Assembly (NCBI GenBank): GCA_013178415.1
Contig: JABLXA010000001.1
Span: 216,011 to 280,010 of the forward strand
Length of the DNA: 64,000 nucleotides
DNA from: Bacillota bacterium
Lineage (GTDB): Bacteria; Bacillota; SHA-98; Ch115
Direction of reading: 5' to 3'
Shown: piece after piece, positions 33,591-42,757 of the stretch
Numbering within the stretch: the first letter of the stretch is position 1
How the letters are laid out: each line of letters starts with the position of its first letter
Notes under the pieces: model-generated
Told to the model about the DNA's origin: nothing
Database searches by the model: none
What the model saw: the letters and a program-made list of their open reading frames with translations, nothing else
Made by a program: the position numbers and the translations under genes

Positions 33591-36500
33591 ATGAGATTTA
33601 TTGCGGATTTGCATGTGCACTCTAGATATTCACGGGCCACCAGCAAGGAAGGCGACCCTGAGAATTTGTTCAGATGGGCTGGATATAAAGGTGTTACGGT
33701 AGTGGGCTCCGGGGATTTCACCCATCCGGCCTGGCGAAGCGAGCTGAGGGACAAGCTGGAGCCTGCGGAGGAAGGGCTCTATGTCCTCAAGCCAGATCTT
33801 GAAGCCCATATCCTTCGCGAAGATCCGATTCTGGCAAACCTCGCCTCGAATTCTCTATATATGCCGACGTCACCCGGCAGGGGACATGGGGCAGCCCCGT
33901 TGGTGAGATTCATAATCACAGGAGAGATAAGCACTATCTACAAAAAGAATGGAAGGACTCGGAAGATTCATCATCTAATAATCCTTCCAGGACTTGATTG
34001 GGCAGATAGACTCAGCGCCCGCCTTGAGGCGATAGGGAATATTCATTCTGATGGTCGTCCGATCCTGGGCCTGGATAGTAGGCATCTTTTGGAGCTGACT
34101 CTTGAGGTATGTCCTGAAGCCATCTTCATTCCCGCCCATATATGGACTCCGCACTTTTCGCTTTTTGGTTCTAATTCTGGATTTGACACCATCGAAGAGT
34201 GCTATGAGGATCTTGTGCCTTACATTGCGGCTGTAGAAACTGGGTTGTCGTCAGATCCGCCCATGAATTGGATGTCTTCGGCTCTCGATGGTTTTACCTT
34301 GGTATCCAATTCTGACGCCCATTCGCCGAAGAATTTAGCAAGAGAGGCGAATCTCTTTGACGCGGATTTATCTTATGAAGGTATGAGAGATGCATTATGC
34401 GCAAAGAAGACCGCATGGGCAAAAGGGGATTCAAAAAGGGAAGATTCGAAAGATGCAGAGCAGGACTCTAACCATTTTGTGGGTACGGTAGAATTCTTCC
34501 CCGAGGAAGGCCGGTACCATTATGATGGTCACAGGCAATGTCATGTCAGGTGGCATCCTAGGGAGACGCAGGCCCAAAATGGGATATGTCCCGTGTGTGG
34601 GCGAAAGGTCACCATAGGCGTTCTCAATAGGGTCTGGCAGCTTGCTGACCGCGAGGAAGGCATCGTCCCCCCGGCAGGCAGGCCTTATCACCGGCTCATT
34701 CCTTTGGAAGAACTCATTGCATCTAGTCTCGGTATCGGCGTTGGGTCCAAGCTGGTAGACAAGCAGTATTTCGATGTTTTGTCGAGGATAGGACCCGAGA
34801 TCTCTGTCTTAATGGATGCCCCTGTGGAGGAAATAGCATCTGTCGCGGGCCCGTTGCTGGCAGAGGCCGTTCGCAGGGTAAGGGCTGGCAATGTTGATAT
34901 AGAGCCAGGCTTTGATGGCGAATATGGCGTCATCCGGGTTATAAAGGATGAGGAGCGTGGGGTTCTGAAGGGACAATCTGCGCTATTCGAGATAAAGGGG
35001 GGAGAGGCAAGGCCGCGGCGGGACCGGGGGAATGGCCTTCCGAAGAATGAACTTCAGGAAGGCGCGCCCTTAGATTACAACAGGATCCAGAAGGATAAAT
35101 CTGCTGTCATTTCAAACGGGCCGGCCTTATCCCGAGAGCAATCGAGGCAAAGGTTGAGTGGCAGGGAACAAGGGACGGATAATTTGCAGGAGGGGTTGAA
35201 CGACAGGCAGATCGAGGCTGTAACGTGTGAAAACGGGCCAGTAGTCGTCATAGCAGGACCAGGCACCGGCAAGACAATGACCTTGACGCACCGCATCGCA
35301 TATCTCATCAACAAACGGGGGATAGCGCCGGAGAATATCACAGCCGTAACCTTTACCAATAAAGCGGCAGAGGAAATGAGAGCCCGTTTAAACTCTTTGT
35401 TGAATGATCCCGAGATCGCCGGGCGGGTCAATTGCGGGACGTTTCACAGCATTTGCCTCGATATCTTGAGAAATCTGGGGATGGCAGATCTCCGTGTTCT
35501 GGACGAAGAGGATTCCCGTATGCTACTGGCCGAGGCACTGAGATCTACTTCGCGGGATCCAGGTGATCTGATGTCAGCTTTTACGAGTGGAGACGGGAAG
35601 GCCGGGGGACGACAGCTGCGCGAGATTCAGAGGAATATATCGCGTCTTAAGGGACGCTGGATCACCCCAGAAATTCAGCAACTCCGCGAGTTATGTCCGG
35701 ATGACTCATCCTTTGAGATACTACAGGCTTACCATGAGCGGCTCGAATATTATCATGCTCTTGATTATGATGACATCCTGATCCGTGTGCTTCATACCAT
35801 CTCTCAGGATCCATTGCCCGCGAGACTTATGGCCAGATTTCAGCATCTCCTGGTTGATGAGTTTCAGGATGTGAATGCTGTTCAATACGAACTCATCAAA
35901 AAGTGGGCTGGGGCTGGCGTAAACCTATTTGTGATCGGCGATCCGGACCAGGCCATCTACGGTTTTCGTGGCGCCGATCATCGTTTCTTTGGAAAGCTGG
36001 AGGAGGATTTCCACGGGGTCAAAAAGATCAGGCTCGATGTAAATTACCGCTCAACGCCGCAAATTCTAAGAGCCGCATCTGCGGTGATAAAGCATAATCA
36101 GGACCATGCAATTGAGAGTCTTCTATCTACAAGGAATGATGGGCCCAATATCAGGTATCTTGAATTGCCTGGCGAAGTGGCAGAGGGAATTGCAGTAGCC
36201 CGAGCGATATCAGCAGCCGTTGGCGGGACTACCATGCTGGAGGCTCATGGGCAAGGCGGCTCTCTTGGCAGATCGCGGAAGAATCCATCTGATCCTAAGG
36301 TAGAAAGGAGTTTTTCGGATTTTGCTATACTGGCGCGGACCAACGGCCAGATGAGTGTCTTGGAAAGATGCCTTTTGCAGCAAGGAATTCCATTTCGCGT
36401 GGTGGGAAGAGAAGATTATCTGAATTCCGATATAATCCGCTGGATGCTTTCCTTTCTGAGATGCGTCATAGACCCTGATGATGAATTTCACATAGCTAGG

Positions 36501-37223
36501 TGCCTAAAATTGTGGCCCTCTCTCAATGATTCGTGCTCAGGGGATGAAACGCCACAGGAATATGCCAGATCATTGCGGAGTGGGGTATATGGGGTGTCAT
36601 CCGGATCCATGCCGGCGCCTTCGGGAGCTGAGCGGCCGGAAGTCGATGCTCTTAGGCGCATGGCGGCCAGATACCAGGAGCTTTCTCGCTCCCTCGCTCC
36701 TCACGACCTTATATTGCAGCTTGCTGATGAAGTCAGGCATGATCAGGACCAAGATGTAGAGCGCCTGGCTTGTCTTGCGGCGCGCCATTCCTCTCTCCAT
36801 ACACTAGTGGCGAGCATCTGCATGGGTGAGGAAGGGGATCTCGAGCGGCCTTTCAAGATCAACATGATGCCGGAATCGGTGACCCTCATGACCATCCATG
36901 CTTCCAAAGGGCTCGAATTTCCGGTGGTATTTGTGGCAGGCTTCGAGGATGGCATGATTCCTCTCATCAGGCCGGGGGATCATGCCGGGGGAGGAATGTG
37001 CGAGGAAGCTTTAGAAGAGGAACGACGTCTCTTTTATGTAGCCATGACCCGGGCGAGGGAGGAATTGATACTCCTGAGGGCGAAAAAGCGTCAAAGATTT
37101 GGCGAGCTGAAAGAGACTTTCATATCTCCTTTCTTCTCAGAGATTCCGGGGGATCTAGTTGAGAAGGAGGTGCCCCTAGATGGGCATAGACATGCCCCAA
37201 GACGTCAGCTGAGCCTTTTCTAA
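33591..37223 (+). CDS. EndoQ-type PHP nuclease fused to a UvrD/PcrA-family helicase
   Basis: This 1210-residue protein combines two repair modules. Residues 1-420 match the endonuclease Q/YqxK-like PHP family: metal motif ADLHVHSRYS, GSGDFTHPAW, IHHLIILPGLD, PAHIWTPHFSLFGSNSGFD, SDAHSP, and a zinc site with CPVCGRK near residue 333. EndoQ cleaves DNA 5' of deaminated or abasic bases. Residues 535-1200 are a superfamily 1A helicase: LNDRQIEAV, Walker A GPGTGKT near 556, TFTNKAAEEMRARL, VDEFQDVNAVQYELI near 754, GDPDQAIYGFRGAD, TIHASKGLEFPVVFVAGFED and YVAMTRAREEL. A ~90-residue charged linker joins them. It appears to be a single-chain incise-and-unwind machine. Confidence 0.9.
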   Translation: MRFIADLHVHSRYSRATSKEGDPENLFRWAGYKGVTVVGSGDFTHPAWRSELRDKLEPAEEGLYVLKPDLEAHILREDPILANLASNSLYMPTSPGRGHGAAPLVRFIITGEISTIYKKNGRTRKIHHLIILPGLDWADRLSARLEAIGNIHSDGRPILGLDSRHLLELTLEVCPEAIFIPAHIWTPHFSLFGSNSGFDTIEECYEDLVPYIAAVETGLSSDPPMNWMSSALDGFTLVSNSDAHSPKNLAREANLFDADLSYEGMRDALCAKKTAWAKGDSKREDSKDAEQDSNHFVGTVEFFPEEGRYHYDGHRQCHVRWHPRETQAQNGICPVCGRKVTIGVLNRVWQLADREEGIVPPAGRPYHRLIPLEELIASSLGIGVGSKLVDKQYFDVLSRIGPEISVLMDAPVEEIASVAGPLLAEAVRRVRAGNVDIEPGFDGEYGVIRVIKDEERGVLKGQSALFEIKGGEARPRRDRGNGLPKNELQEGAPLDYNRIQKDKSAVISNGPALSREQSRQRLSGREQGTDNLQEGLNDRQIEAVTCENGPVVVIAGPGTGKTMTLTHRIAYLINKRGIAPENITAVTFTNKAAEEMRARLNSLLNDPEIAGRVNCGTFHSICLDILRNLGMADLRVLDEEDSRMLLAEALRSTSRDPGDLMSAFTSGDGKAGGRQLREIQRNISRLKGRWITPEIQQLRELCPDDSSFEILQAYHERLEYYHALDYDDILIRVLHTISQDPLPARLMARFQHLLVDEFQDVNAVQYELIKKWAGAGVNLFVIGDPDQAIYGFRGADHRFFGKLEEDFHGVKKIRLDVNYRSTPQILRAASAVIKHNQDHAIESLLSTRNDGPNIRYLELPGEVAEGIAVARAISAAVGGTTMLEAHGQGGSLGRSRKNPSDPKVERSFSDFAILARTNGQMSVLERCLLQQGIPFRVVGREDYLNSDIIRWMLSFLRCVIDPDDEFHIARCLKLWPSLNDSCSGDETPQEYARSLRSGVYGVSSGSMPAPSGAERPEVDALRRMAARYQELSRSLAPHDLILQLADEVRHDQDQDVERLACLAARHSSLHTLVASICMGEEGDLERPFKINMMPESVTLMTIHASKGLEFPVVFVAGFEDGMIPLIRPGDHAGGGMCEEALEEERRLFYVAMTRAREELILLRAKKRQRFGELKETFISPFFSEIPGDLVEKEVPLDGHRHAPRRQLSLF

Positions 37224-37320
37224 ACCAAAGGATGAAGCTGACACAAGGATAGGTGAAACACTGGTGAATCATGGCGGAGCCGTTTAGCCCAGGCATGGGG
37301 TGTCTGGGTCTAGGTGGATG

Positions 37321-37340
37321 GAGGGGGCATTAGCCCCCTC
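37321..37340. terminator. Hairpin between convergent helicase and AbrB genes
   Basis: GAGGGGGC and GCCCCCTC form a perfect 8-bp stem around ATTA. There is no adjacent T-run on either strand, so termination activity is uncertain. It lies in the 161-bp gap between convergent coding regions. Confidence 0.4.
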
Positions 37341-37384
37341 GCCCCGGATTCGATCGATTTGATTATCGATTTGATTCAGGAAGA

Positions 37385-37693
37385 TTACGATCCAAGGATT
37401 CTTGCCGATCCGAGTCTTACTGATGAATCTGACCCTTGCTCTTTGGTTTCGCATGAATTTTCGCCCACCGGAGAAGCTTGATGATCGACCGTGCTGGCAT
37501 CCCCGGAGGCTGGCAGTACATCTGGTACCCACGACGATTCGTCGATTTTTCGGATGACTATGGCGTCTTTTTCCAACGAGAATTCAACAGAATCTAAAGG
37601 CTCAAGTCCAACGCTTTCGCGTATCTCTTTGGGTAAGAATATTCCCCCTCCACTCAATACTTTACAGAATCTGTAATTCATTCTGTGTTTCAA
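37385..37693 (-). CDS. AbrB/SpoVT-domain transcriptional regulator
   Basis: This is a protein of about 102 residues with one swapped-hairpin AbrB domain: FCKVLSGGGIFLPKEIRESV and GLEPLDSVEFSLEKDAIVIR. The remaining ~50 residues are polar and probably disordered. AbrB-type dimers bind DNA as transition-state or sporulation regulators. The TTG at 37693 is preferred, with AGGAGG 7 nt upstream; an ATG 12 bp later (MNYRFCKV) is the alternative. It is divergent from the T-box transcript. Confidence 0.8.
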   Translation of the reverse strand: MKHRMNYRFCKVLSGGGIFLPKEIRESVGLEPLDSVEFSLEKDAIVIRKIDESSWVPDVLPASGDASTVDHQASPVGENSCETKEQGSDSSVRLGSARILGS

Positions 37694-38024
37694 AGAGACG
37701 CCTCCTGTCCTTGAATCTACCCACCCCAACCAGACATGTACACCTTTTGGTAAACAGTGTTTTTTCCATTATACTCCTTATATGGGTAAATCAAAAGTTC
37801 AGTATTTGTCGTTTTGGAAATAGATTTCAACGATATGCCACCTAGGGGACGAAATGTCCAGTATTTCCCGAAATAGTCTATTCTAGACATTTGACCTTCG
37901 CATTAGCTCCTGATTTTTGTGTGTCATGGGTATTGCAAAGTACGGGGATTATATGATATAAATTTATATACACAATTGATCAGGTCTATCAGGTCTGATG
38001 GTTTATAAATTGGAGCAAAAGCAT

Positions 38025-38417
38025 TGAACGGGAAAAGTAGCGGAAACGGAACATCCAAGAGAGTCGCGTGAAAGCTGCGAGCGCGATATGTTGCGTTTCA
38101 GTGAAGTTCTCCCGGGAGCTGTCAGCTGAACCTGCCCTCAATGGCATGAAGTAGGCGTGACCGGGGCTTTCGCCGTTACAAGAAAGCAGGCATAGATCTC
38201 TGTGCCTGTCAATGAGTGGGTTTCAGCTATTTTGCTATTGTCACGGGATGTGGCCACATAGTGCCTCCTCTGCTAGCGTGACCGTTCACCGGTGCAGCCT
38301 TGGACAGCAAGACTCCGGGTATGGTCGGTCCCGGGTGATGGTGAAATGGCTTGGGCCAACCAGGGTGGTACCATGAGAGCGTAAGCTCCCGTCCCTTTCG
38401 GATGGGGGCTTTTTTTA
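38025..38417 (+). ncRNA. T-box leader, probably sensing uncharged tRNA-Phe
   Basis: The 5' part shows Stem I elements: AAAAGTAGCGG (AGTA-type S-turn), AGAGAG, TGAAAGCTGCGAG, and a specifier-loop segment GTGAAGTTCTCCCGGGAGCT in which TTC (38107-38109) is the best specifier (Phe). The T-box AACCAGGGTGGTACC lies at 38358-38372. Its TGGT bulge would pair with an acceptor end whose discriminator is A, as in tRNA-Phe and not tRNA-Trp. The terminator is a 12-bp stem (38383-38394 with 38400-38411, including two G-U pairs) followed by a T-run. The leader ends about 40 bp before the regulated start codon. Confidence 0.85.
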
Positions 38418-38453
38418 TATCTGGAAAAGCTGATCTGGTGAGGGGGATCAGAT

Positions 38454-39341
38454 ATGCTTGAGAGTGTAGCGGTTCGGTTGCGTCCAGAAATAGAGCCTAA
38501 GGTTGGAATTGGTGAGAGTCTGGAGGCCATATTAGGTGTGGAGAGCAGTGCCCTCGCTGCGCGGCAAGTGCTCAGAGACGCAATCCTAGATGCAGCTGTG
38601 GGCGGCGGGCAATTTGCAATAATTGCTGGGCTGTCATCGAGCTGCACGGGCCGCAGTCATGAGATAGATTCGATTAAACAAGTCGTAGATATAGCAGCAT
38701 CCGCAGGCTGTTCCGGGGTGTATTTGGGGAAAGGGTATGCCAGACGGGACCTAGAATTACTGGATGAGATCAGGGATTTAAGCGGCCTTGCTTTGATTGT
38801 GGCGGCAGATGATTCCGGTGCTATGGAGGCTGCCTGGCCCTATGCGGATGTTCTCGAGGTCCCAGCAAGGAGAAGCTTGGATGCCGATCTCCTGCGGTAT
38901 ATCGCGAATCAATCGTGCAGAATGGGATGTTCCGGATACAGGCCAATACTTTTGAGCCGGGGCGAGATAGAGGATGTAAGAGAATGGATCGAAATCGCCG
39001 AGCAACTCTCGGAGTCTGCCGGACCTAATATCATTCTTTACGAAGACAGCGCCTCTATTGGGCGGCAGGGGGTCGTGGGCGCTCCGGATCTAGTGGCGAT
39101 TGCTATGGGCAAGCGCCTGAGTCGTTTGCCTATGGTGGCGGGGATCACCATGGGAATCTGCCCCGACGATGTATTGACAACAATAGCAAGGACCGCGATA
39201 GTTGCCGGAACTGATGGATTGATCGTCGGCAATATCTCGGCCGGCCCTTCAGACCCGAACCTGGCGAGGGTCGGGACGCGGCTCGAGGAACTGATCTCGC
39301 ATGTTTATCAGATGGCGCATCTTGTTGGAAAGTGTGTCTAA
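38454..39341 (+). CDS. DAHP-synthase-like TIM-barrel protein lacking catalytic residues (pseudoenzyme candidate)
   Basis: This 295-residue protein follows the order of class Ib 3-deoxy-7-phosphoheptulonate synthases. FAIIAGLSSSC stands where the family has IIAGPCSVE, ADVLEVPARRSLDADLL stands for the IQIGARNxQNFxLL strand, then RPILLSRGEIEDVREWIEIA for PVLLKRG, NIILYEDSASIG for IILCERGIRTF, LPMVAGITMG for LPxxVDPSH, and ARTAIVAGTDGLIVGNISAG for AIAxGAxGxxVEVHP. So the metal Cys, catalytic Lys, CERG and DPSH residues are all replaced, and the KPRTSPYSF loop is deleted. Shine-Dalgarno GAGGGGGA precedes the ATG. It is the only gene behind the Phe-type T-box. The role is unknown: regulator, scaffold or new lyase. 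Confidence 0.65.
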   Translation: MLESVAVRLRPEIEPKVGIGESLEAILGVESSALAARQVLRDAILDAAVGGGQFAIIAGLSSSCTGRSHEIDSIKQVVDIAASAGCSGVYLGKGYARRDLELLDEIRDLSGLALIVAADDSGAMEAAWPYADVLEVPARRSLDADLLRYIANQSCRMGCSGYRPILLSRGEIEDVREWIEIAEQLSESAGPNIILYEDSASIGRQGVVGAPDLVAIAMGKRLSRLPMVAGITMGICPDDVLTTIARTAIVAGTDGLIVGNISAGPSDPNLARVGTRLEELISHVYQMAHLVGKCV

Positions 39342-39381
39342 TTGCCATGTCTCACCGGGATCATCACGACGATAGGGGCGA

Positions 39382-40797
39382 TCAGTCTTCAATGATTTTG
39401 CCCGGATTGAGGATCCAATTTGGGTCAAAAGCCTTCTTTATCTGCCTGATGAGCTGAAGTTGCGCTTTATCTAACGCTATGTCGATATAGCTTGCGCGCT
39501 TGAACCCAATGCCATGTTCACCGCTGATCGTCCCTCCCAGGGAGACTGTGGCATGGTACAAATCGCGGAGTAAGGATGGAAGGTCATTCTCCCATCTATT
39601 TTTGGATTTCTCATCTTTCAGATATGTGACATGAATGTTTCCATCGCCCGCATGGCCGAAGGAGATGGAACTAATCTCATATTCTTCGGTGAGCCGCGCT
39701 ATTTCCTTCAGCATCTTTGGTATTTCACTAATGGGGACGACAATATCTTCCATGCAAAATTCCTCACTGAATGCCTTAACTGCCTCCGCTATCGCCTTCC
39801 GGGCCTTCCAGATCTTGTCGAGCGTGGTCTTATTATCTGCAACAAAGACTTCCAGAGCGCCATTCCTGAGACACAGGTTGCCTATGGCTTCATATTCTCC
39901 CTCTATGTCAGTCTTGTTATTGCCATCGATTTCGATGATGAGGTGTGCGCTGGCATCATCAAAGGGAAGGCGCATGTTGAGGTAACGTTCAGTAAGTTTC
40001 ACAGAACCTCGATCCATAAATTCAATGGATGTGGGAATGATCCTCCGCTCGGACATAATGAGAGGAACCATAGAGATGGCCTTGTCTGCTGACTCGAAAG
40101 GCACCAGTATGGAGGCCCGATATTTGGGAAGGGGCATGAGCCTGAGTATAATCTTGGTGATGACCCCTAGCGTGCCTTCGGAGCCGCACATGAGGTGAAC
40201 AAAATCGTATCCGGTGACATCTTTTACCCTTTTGCCTCCAAAGAACGTGATCTCACCAGTTGGCAGCACAACCTCGAGTCCATAGACATGCCTCGATGTG
40301 GAGCCATATTTGATGGCCTTGTTGCCACCTGCATTCTCAGCCACATTGCCACCAATGAATGAGCTTTCGCTGCTGCAGGGATCTCCTGCATAAAGAAATC
40401 CTCTGCTGGCTGCGATTCTCTGCACTTCGTTGGTTATTACGCCTGGTTCGACAGTCATCATCAGATTTAGCTCATCGATCTCCAGTATCCGGTTCATTCG
40501 TTCAAGTGAAAGGACTATGCCACCAGCTACAGGGATCACTCCTCCTGAAAGTCCTGTTCCTGCCCCCCGGGGTGTCACTGGTATCAGCTCCCTGTTGGCC
40601 AGCTTGAGTATTTCGGAAATCTCCATGGCATCTCCTGGCTTGACCACCACCTCTGGTAGATAGGTAACCTTGGCTATGCTTTCATCGGCAGCGTAATTCC
40701 TCAGCTTTTCTGCATCAGTAGTCACAAAATTCGCGCCTACGATCCGTTTCAATTGGTTGACTGCATCTTCGGTGACGGGATTATATCTCCGATTCAA
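39382..40797 (-). CDS. FAD-linked D-lactate dehydrogenase / glycolate oxidase GlcD-type
   Basis: This 471-residue FAD oxidoreductase of the VAO fold has an N-terminal FAD domain (YLPEVVVKPGDAMEISEILK, TPRGAGTGLSGGVIPVAGG, VEPGVITNEVQRIAASRG) and a C-terminal cap with the signature SFGHAGDGNIHVTYL and GGTISGEHGIGFKRASYIDI. It abuts the upstream EtfA gene with no gap. Upstream EtfB and EtfA complete an EtfB-EtfA-dehydrogenase operon like lctBCD, in which lactate oxidation is linked to an ETF. Lactate, glycolate or another 2-hydroxyacid could be the substrate. Confidence 0.92.
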   Translation of the reverse strand: MNRRYNPVTEDAVNQLKRIVGANFVTTDAEKLRNYAADESIAKVTYLPEVVVKPGDAMEISEILKLANRELIPVTPRGAGTGLSGGVIPVAGGIVLSLERMNRILEIDELNLMMTVEPGVITNEVQRIAASRGFLYAGDPCSSESSFIGGNVAENAGGNKAIKYGSTSRHVYGLEVVLPTGEITFFGGKRVKDVTGYDFVHLMCGSEGTLGVITKIILRLMPLPKYRASILVPFESADKAISMVPLIMSERRIIPTSIEFMDRGSVKLTERYLNMRLPFDDASAHLIIEIDGNNKTDIEGEYEAIGNLCLRNGALEVFVADNKTTLDKIWKARKAIAEAVKAFSEEFCMEDIVVPISEIPKMLKEIARLTEEYEISSISFGHAGDGNIHVTYLKDEKSKNRWENDLPSLLRDLYHATVSLGGTISGEHGIGFKRASYIDIALDKAQLQLIRQIKKAFDPNWILNPGKIIED

Positions 40798-41820
40798 TCA
40801 TGCACCCCCCTTTCCATTGATGCCGCGATTTTTAAGCCTTTCAATGAGTAGCGGCAGGATTTCAAAGAGGTTTCCCACAATGCCGAAATCGGCTATTTTG
40901 AATATAGGGGCATCTGGATCCTTATTTATCGCCACTATTGTTTCGGAGGTCTGCATCCCGGCGATATGCTGCACACTGCCTGAGATCCCAACTGCCAGGT
41001 AAAGCCTTGGGGAGACGGTTTTGCCGCTCAGGCCGATTTGATGCGGATAAGATATCCAACCTTGATCTACGCAGACCCTCGATGCACCCACTGCCCCATT
41101 CAAAAGCCGCGCCAGGGAACGCAGCAGCTCGAAATTCTCCGGTCGGGAAAGCCCTCTACCTCCAGATACGATTACTTCGCTATCCTGGAGGCTGACCTCA
41201 CCTGATTCATCTTCTTCCACTCCCAGGAACCTGATCCTGGATTCTAGAAGTCTCCCATCTATCGTTTCTTTTATGATCTCCCCGGTTCTTGAAATGTCTC
41301 GAGGGAAAGGGACTGCAGTCTTGGGCCGGAAGGTTGCCATTTGAGGCCTCGCATAGGGCGTCTTTATTGTCGCCATGACATTCCCGCCGATTGCAGGTCT
41401 TGTCTGCAAGAGAAGGCCGGTCTCCGGATCTATGTCGAGCCCGGTACAATCTGCAGTGAGACCTGTTTTTAGCCTGGCGGCAAGCGCAGGCATAAGCGTG
41501 CGGCCGGTAGTGGTCGCCCCGGCTATCAATATCGTGGGTTTGTATTTCTTCACGAGAAATTCAAGCGTATTCAGGTAGGGTTCCACCATGAAATGGCCAA
41601 GGGCAGGATCATCCACTAAGTATACCCTGTCCGCGCCCCCATAGATCATTTCCTGGGCATCCTCGATCTGATGTCCCAGGGCCACGCAGGTGAGATGAGT
41701 CCCAAGTTTTGAAGCTAGCTCTCGCCCTTTACCGAGGAGTTCAAAAGTAATAGGCTGAGGCAGGCCAGCCCGATATTCTGCCATAACCCAAATGCCGTCA
41801 TATTCAGTCTGGGTTGTCAT
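40798..41820 (-). CDS. etfA: Electron transfer flavoprotein, alpha subunit (lactate dehydrogenase cluster)
   Basis: This 340-residue EtfA has the N-terminal domain (GIWVMAEYRAGLPQPITFEL, ALAARLKTGLTADCTGLDID, RPAIGGNVMATIKTPYARPQ) and the C-terminal FAD domain ([60 protein letters not shown]). It lacks the N-terminal ferredoxin-like domain that LctC has in characterised electron-confurcating lactate dehydrogenases. The stop directly adjoins the start of the dehydrogenase gene; EtfB is encoded 139 bp upstream. Confidence 0.94.
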   Translation of the reverse strand: MTTQTEYDGIWVMAEYRAGLPQPITFELLGKGRELASKLGTHLTCVALGHQIEDAQEMIYGGADRVYLVDDPALGHFMVEPYLNTLEFLVKKYKPTILIAGATTTGRTLMPALAARLKTGLTADCTGLDIDPETGLLLQTRPAIGGNVMATIKTPYARPQMATFRPKTAVPFPRDISRTGEIIKETIDGRLLESRIRFLGVEEDESGEVSLQDSEVIVSGGRGLSRPENFELLRSLARLLNGAVGASRVCVDQGWISYPHQIGLSGKTVSPRLYLAVGISGSVQHIAGMQTSETIVAINKDPDAPIFKIADFGIVGNLFEILPLLIERLKNRGINGKGGA

Positions 41821-41959
41821 ATACCGATCCTGCTCCCTTTGAAATTGGCGCGCCCTGAATCACCCCAGAGCCAAAGCTCGTGGTCCTGGGAAGAAACACA
41901 TTATTTCCATCATTCATCGACGTCAGCCAATCTGGCATGGATGATTGCCCCTTGCGGCC

Positions 41960-42757
41960 TCAAATAAGTCCCCGGCTCTCAAGAAAACCCAGGAGGGATT
42001 CTACACACTCCTCCGGACTATGCTCAGATGTCTTGAGGATGACTCCGTCTCGTGTGACTTTCGGATAGAAGACCCTGACTACCTTTGTAGGCGATCCTGC
42101 AAGTCCAAGGCGATCCTCATCGGCTTGAATATCTTCCGGACGCAGGACTGGGACCGTGACGCTCCTTGCTCTGACTTTCCCGCTGAGAGTGGGCATTCTG
42201 GGCTCATTGATCTCCTTTACCACCGTGATAAGGGCGGGAAGTGGAGATTCCAGAAACTCATAGCCGTGTTCCGTAATGCGCCTTACTCGTATGTACTCCT
42301 CAGTGGCTTCCTCGATCTTTGATACATAGGTTATGAACGGTAATCCAAGCATAACTGCGACTTCCACACCAACCTGCCCGGTTTCGCCATCTATGGCCCT
42401 TTCACCAGCAAGGATCAAATCTGGAGGGTTTTCGAGCCTTTTGATAGCTTCTGACAAAGTGTAAGATGTGGCAAGAGTGTCAGCCCCGGCGAATTTCTTG
42501 CTGCTCAAAAGCAATCCGTGATTCGCCCCCATGGCTATGGCCTCGCGGATGGCATCTATAGCCTGGGGGGGTCCCATGGAAAGCGCAGTCACCTCGCCCC
42601 CGATGGACTCCCTCAGGCTTAGAGCGGCCTCGAGAGCGTTGAGATCCAGCGGATTTATTATGGCGCCGACGCCCTCTCGGATCATGGTACCAGTTTCTTC
42701 GTCCATTTTTACGTCGTTGGTATCGGGCACTTGTTTAATGAGGACGAGTATACGCAC
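41960..42757 (-). CDS. etfB: Electron transfer flavoprotein, beta subunit (lactate dehydrogenase cluster)
   Basis: This 265-residue EtfB opens MRILVLIKQVPDTNDVKMDE and continues with IINPLDLNALEAALSLRES, SMGPPQAIDAIREAIAMGAN, ATSYTLSEAIKRL and the signature DLILAGERAIDGETGQVGVE, ending SPTKVVRVFYPKVTRDGVIL. It is the first gene of the EtfB-EtfA-dehydrogenase operon on the minus strand. It differs clearly from the EtfB at 15865, so the two ETFs serve different dehydrogenases. Confidence 0.94.
   Translation of the reverse strand: MRILVLIKQVPDTNDVKMDEETGTMIREGVGAIINPLDLNALEAALSLRESIGGEVTALSMGPPQAIDAIREAIAMGANHGLLLSSKKFAGADTLATSYTLSEAIKRLENPPDLILAGERAIDGETGQVGVEVAVMLGLPFITYVSKIEEATEEYIRVRRITEHGYEFLESPLPALITVVKEINEPRMPTLSGKVRARSVTVPVLRPEDIQADEDRLGLAGSPTKVVRVFYPKVTRDGVILKTSEHSPEECVESLLGFLESRGLI

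Noticed and set aside
39631..40092. Long plus-strand open frames antisense to the lactate dehydrogenase gene
   Set aside because: They are mirror frames of a well-supported FAD oxidase gene and show no family features.
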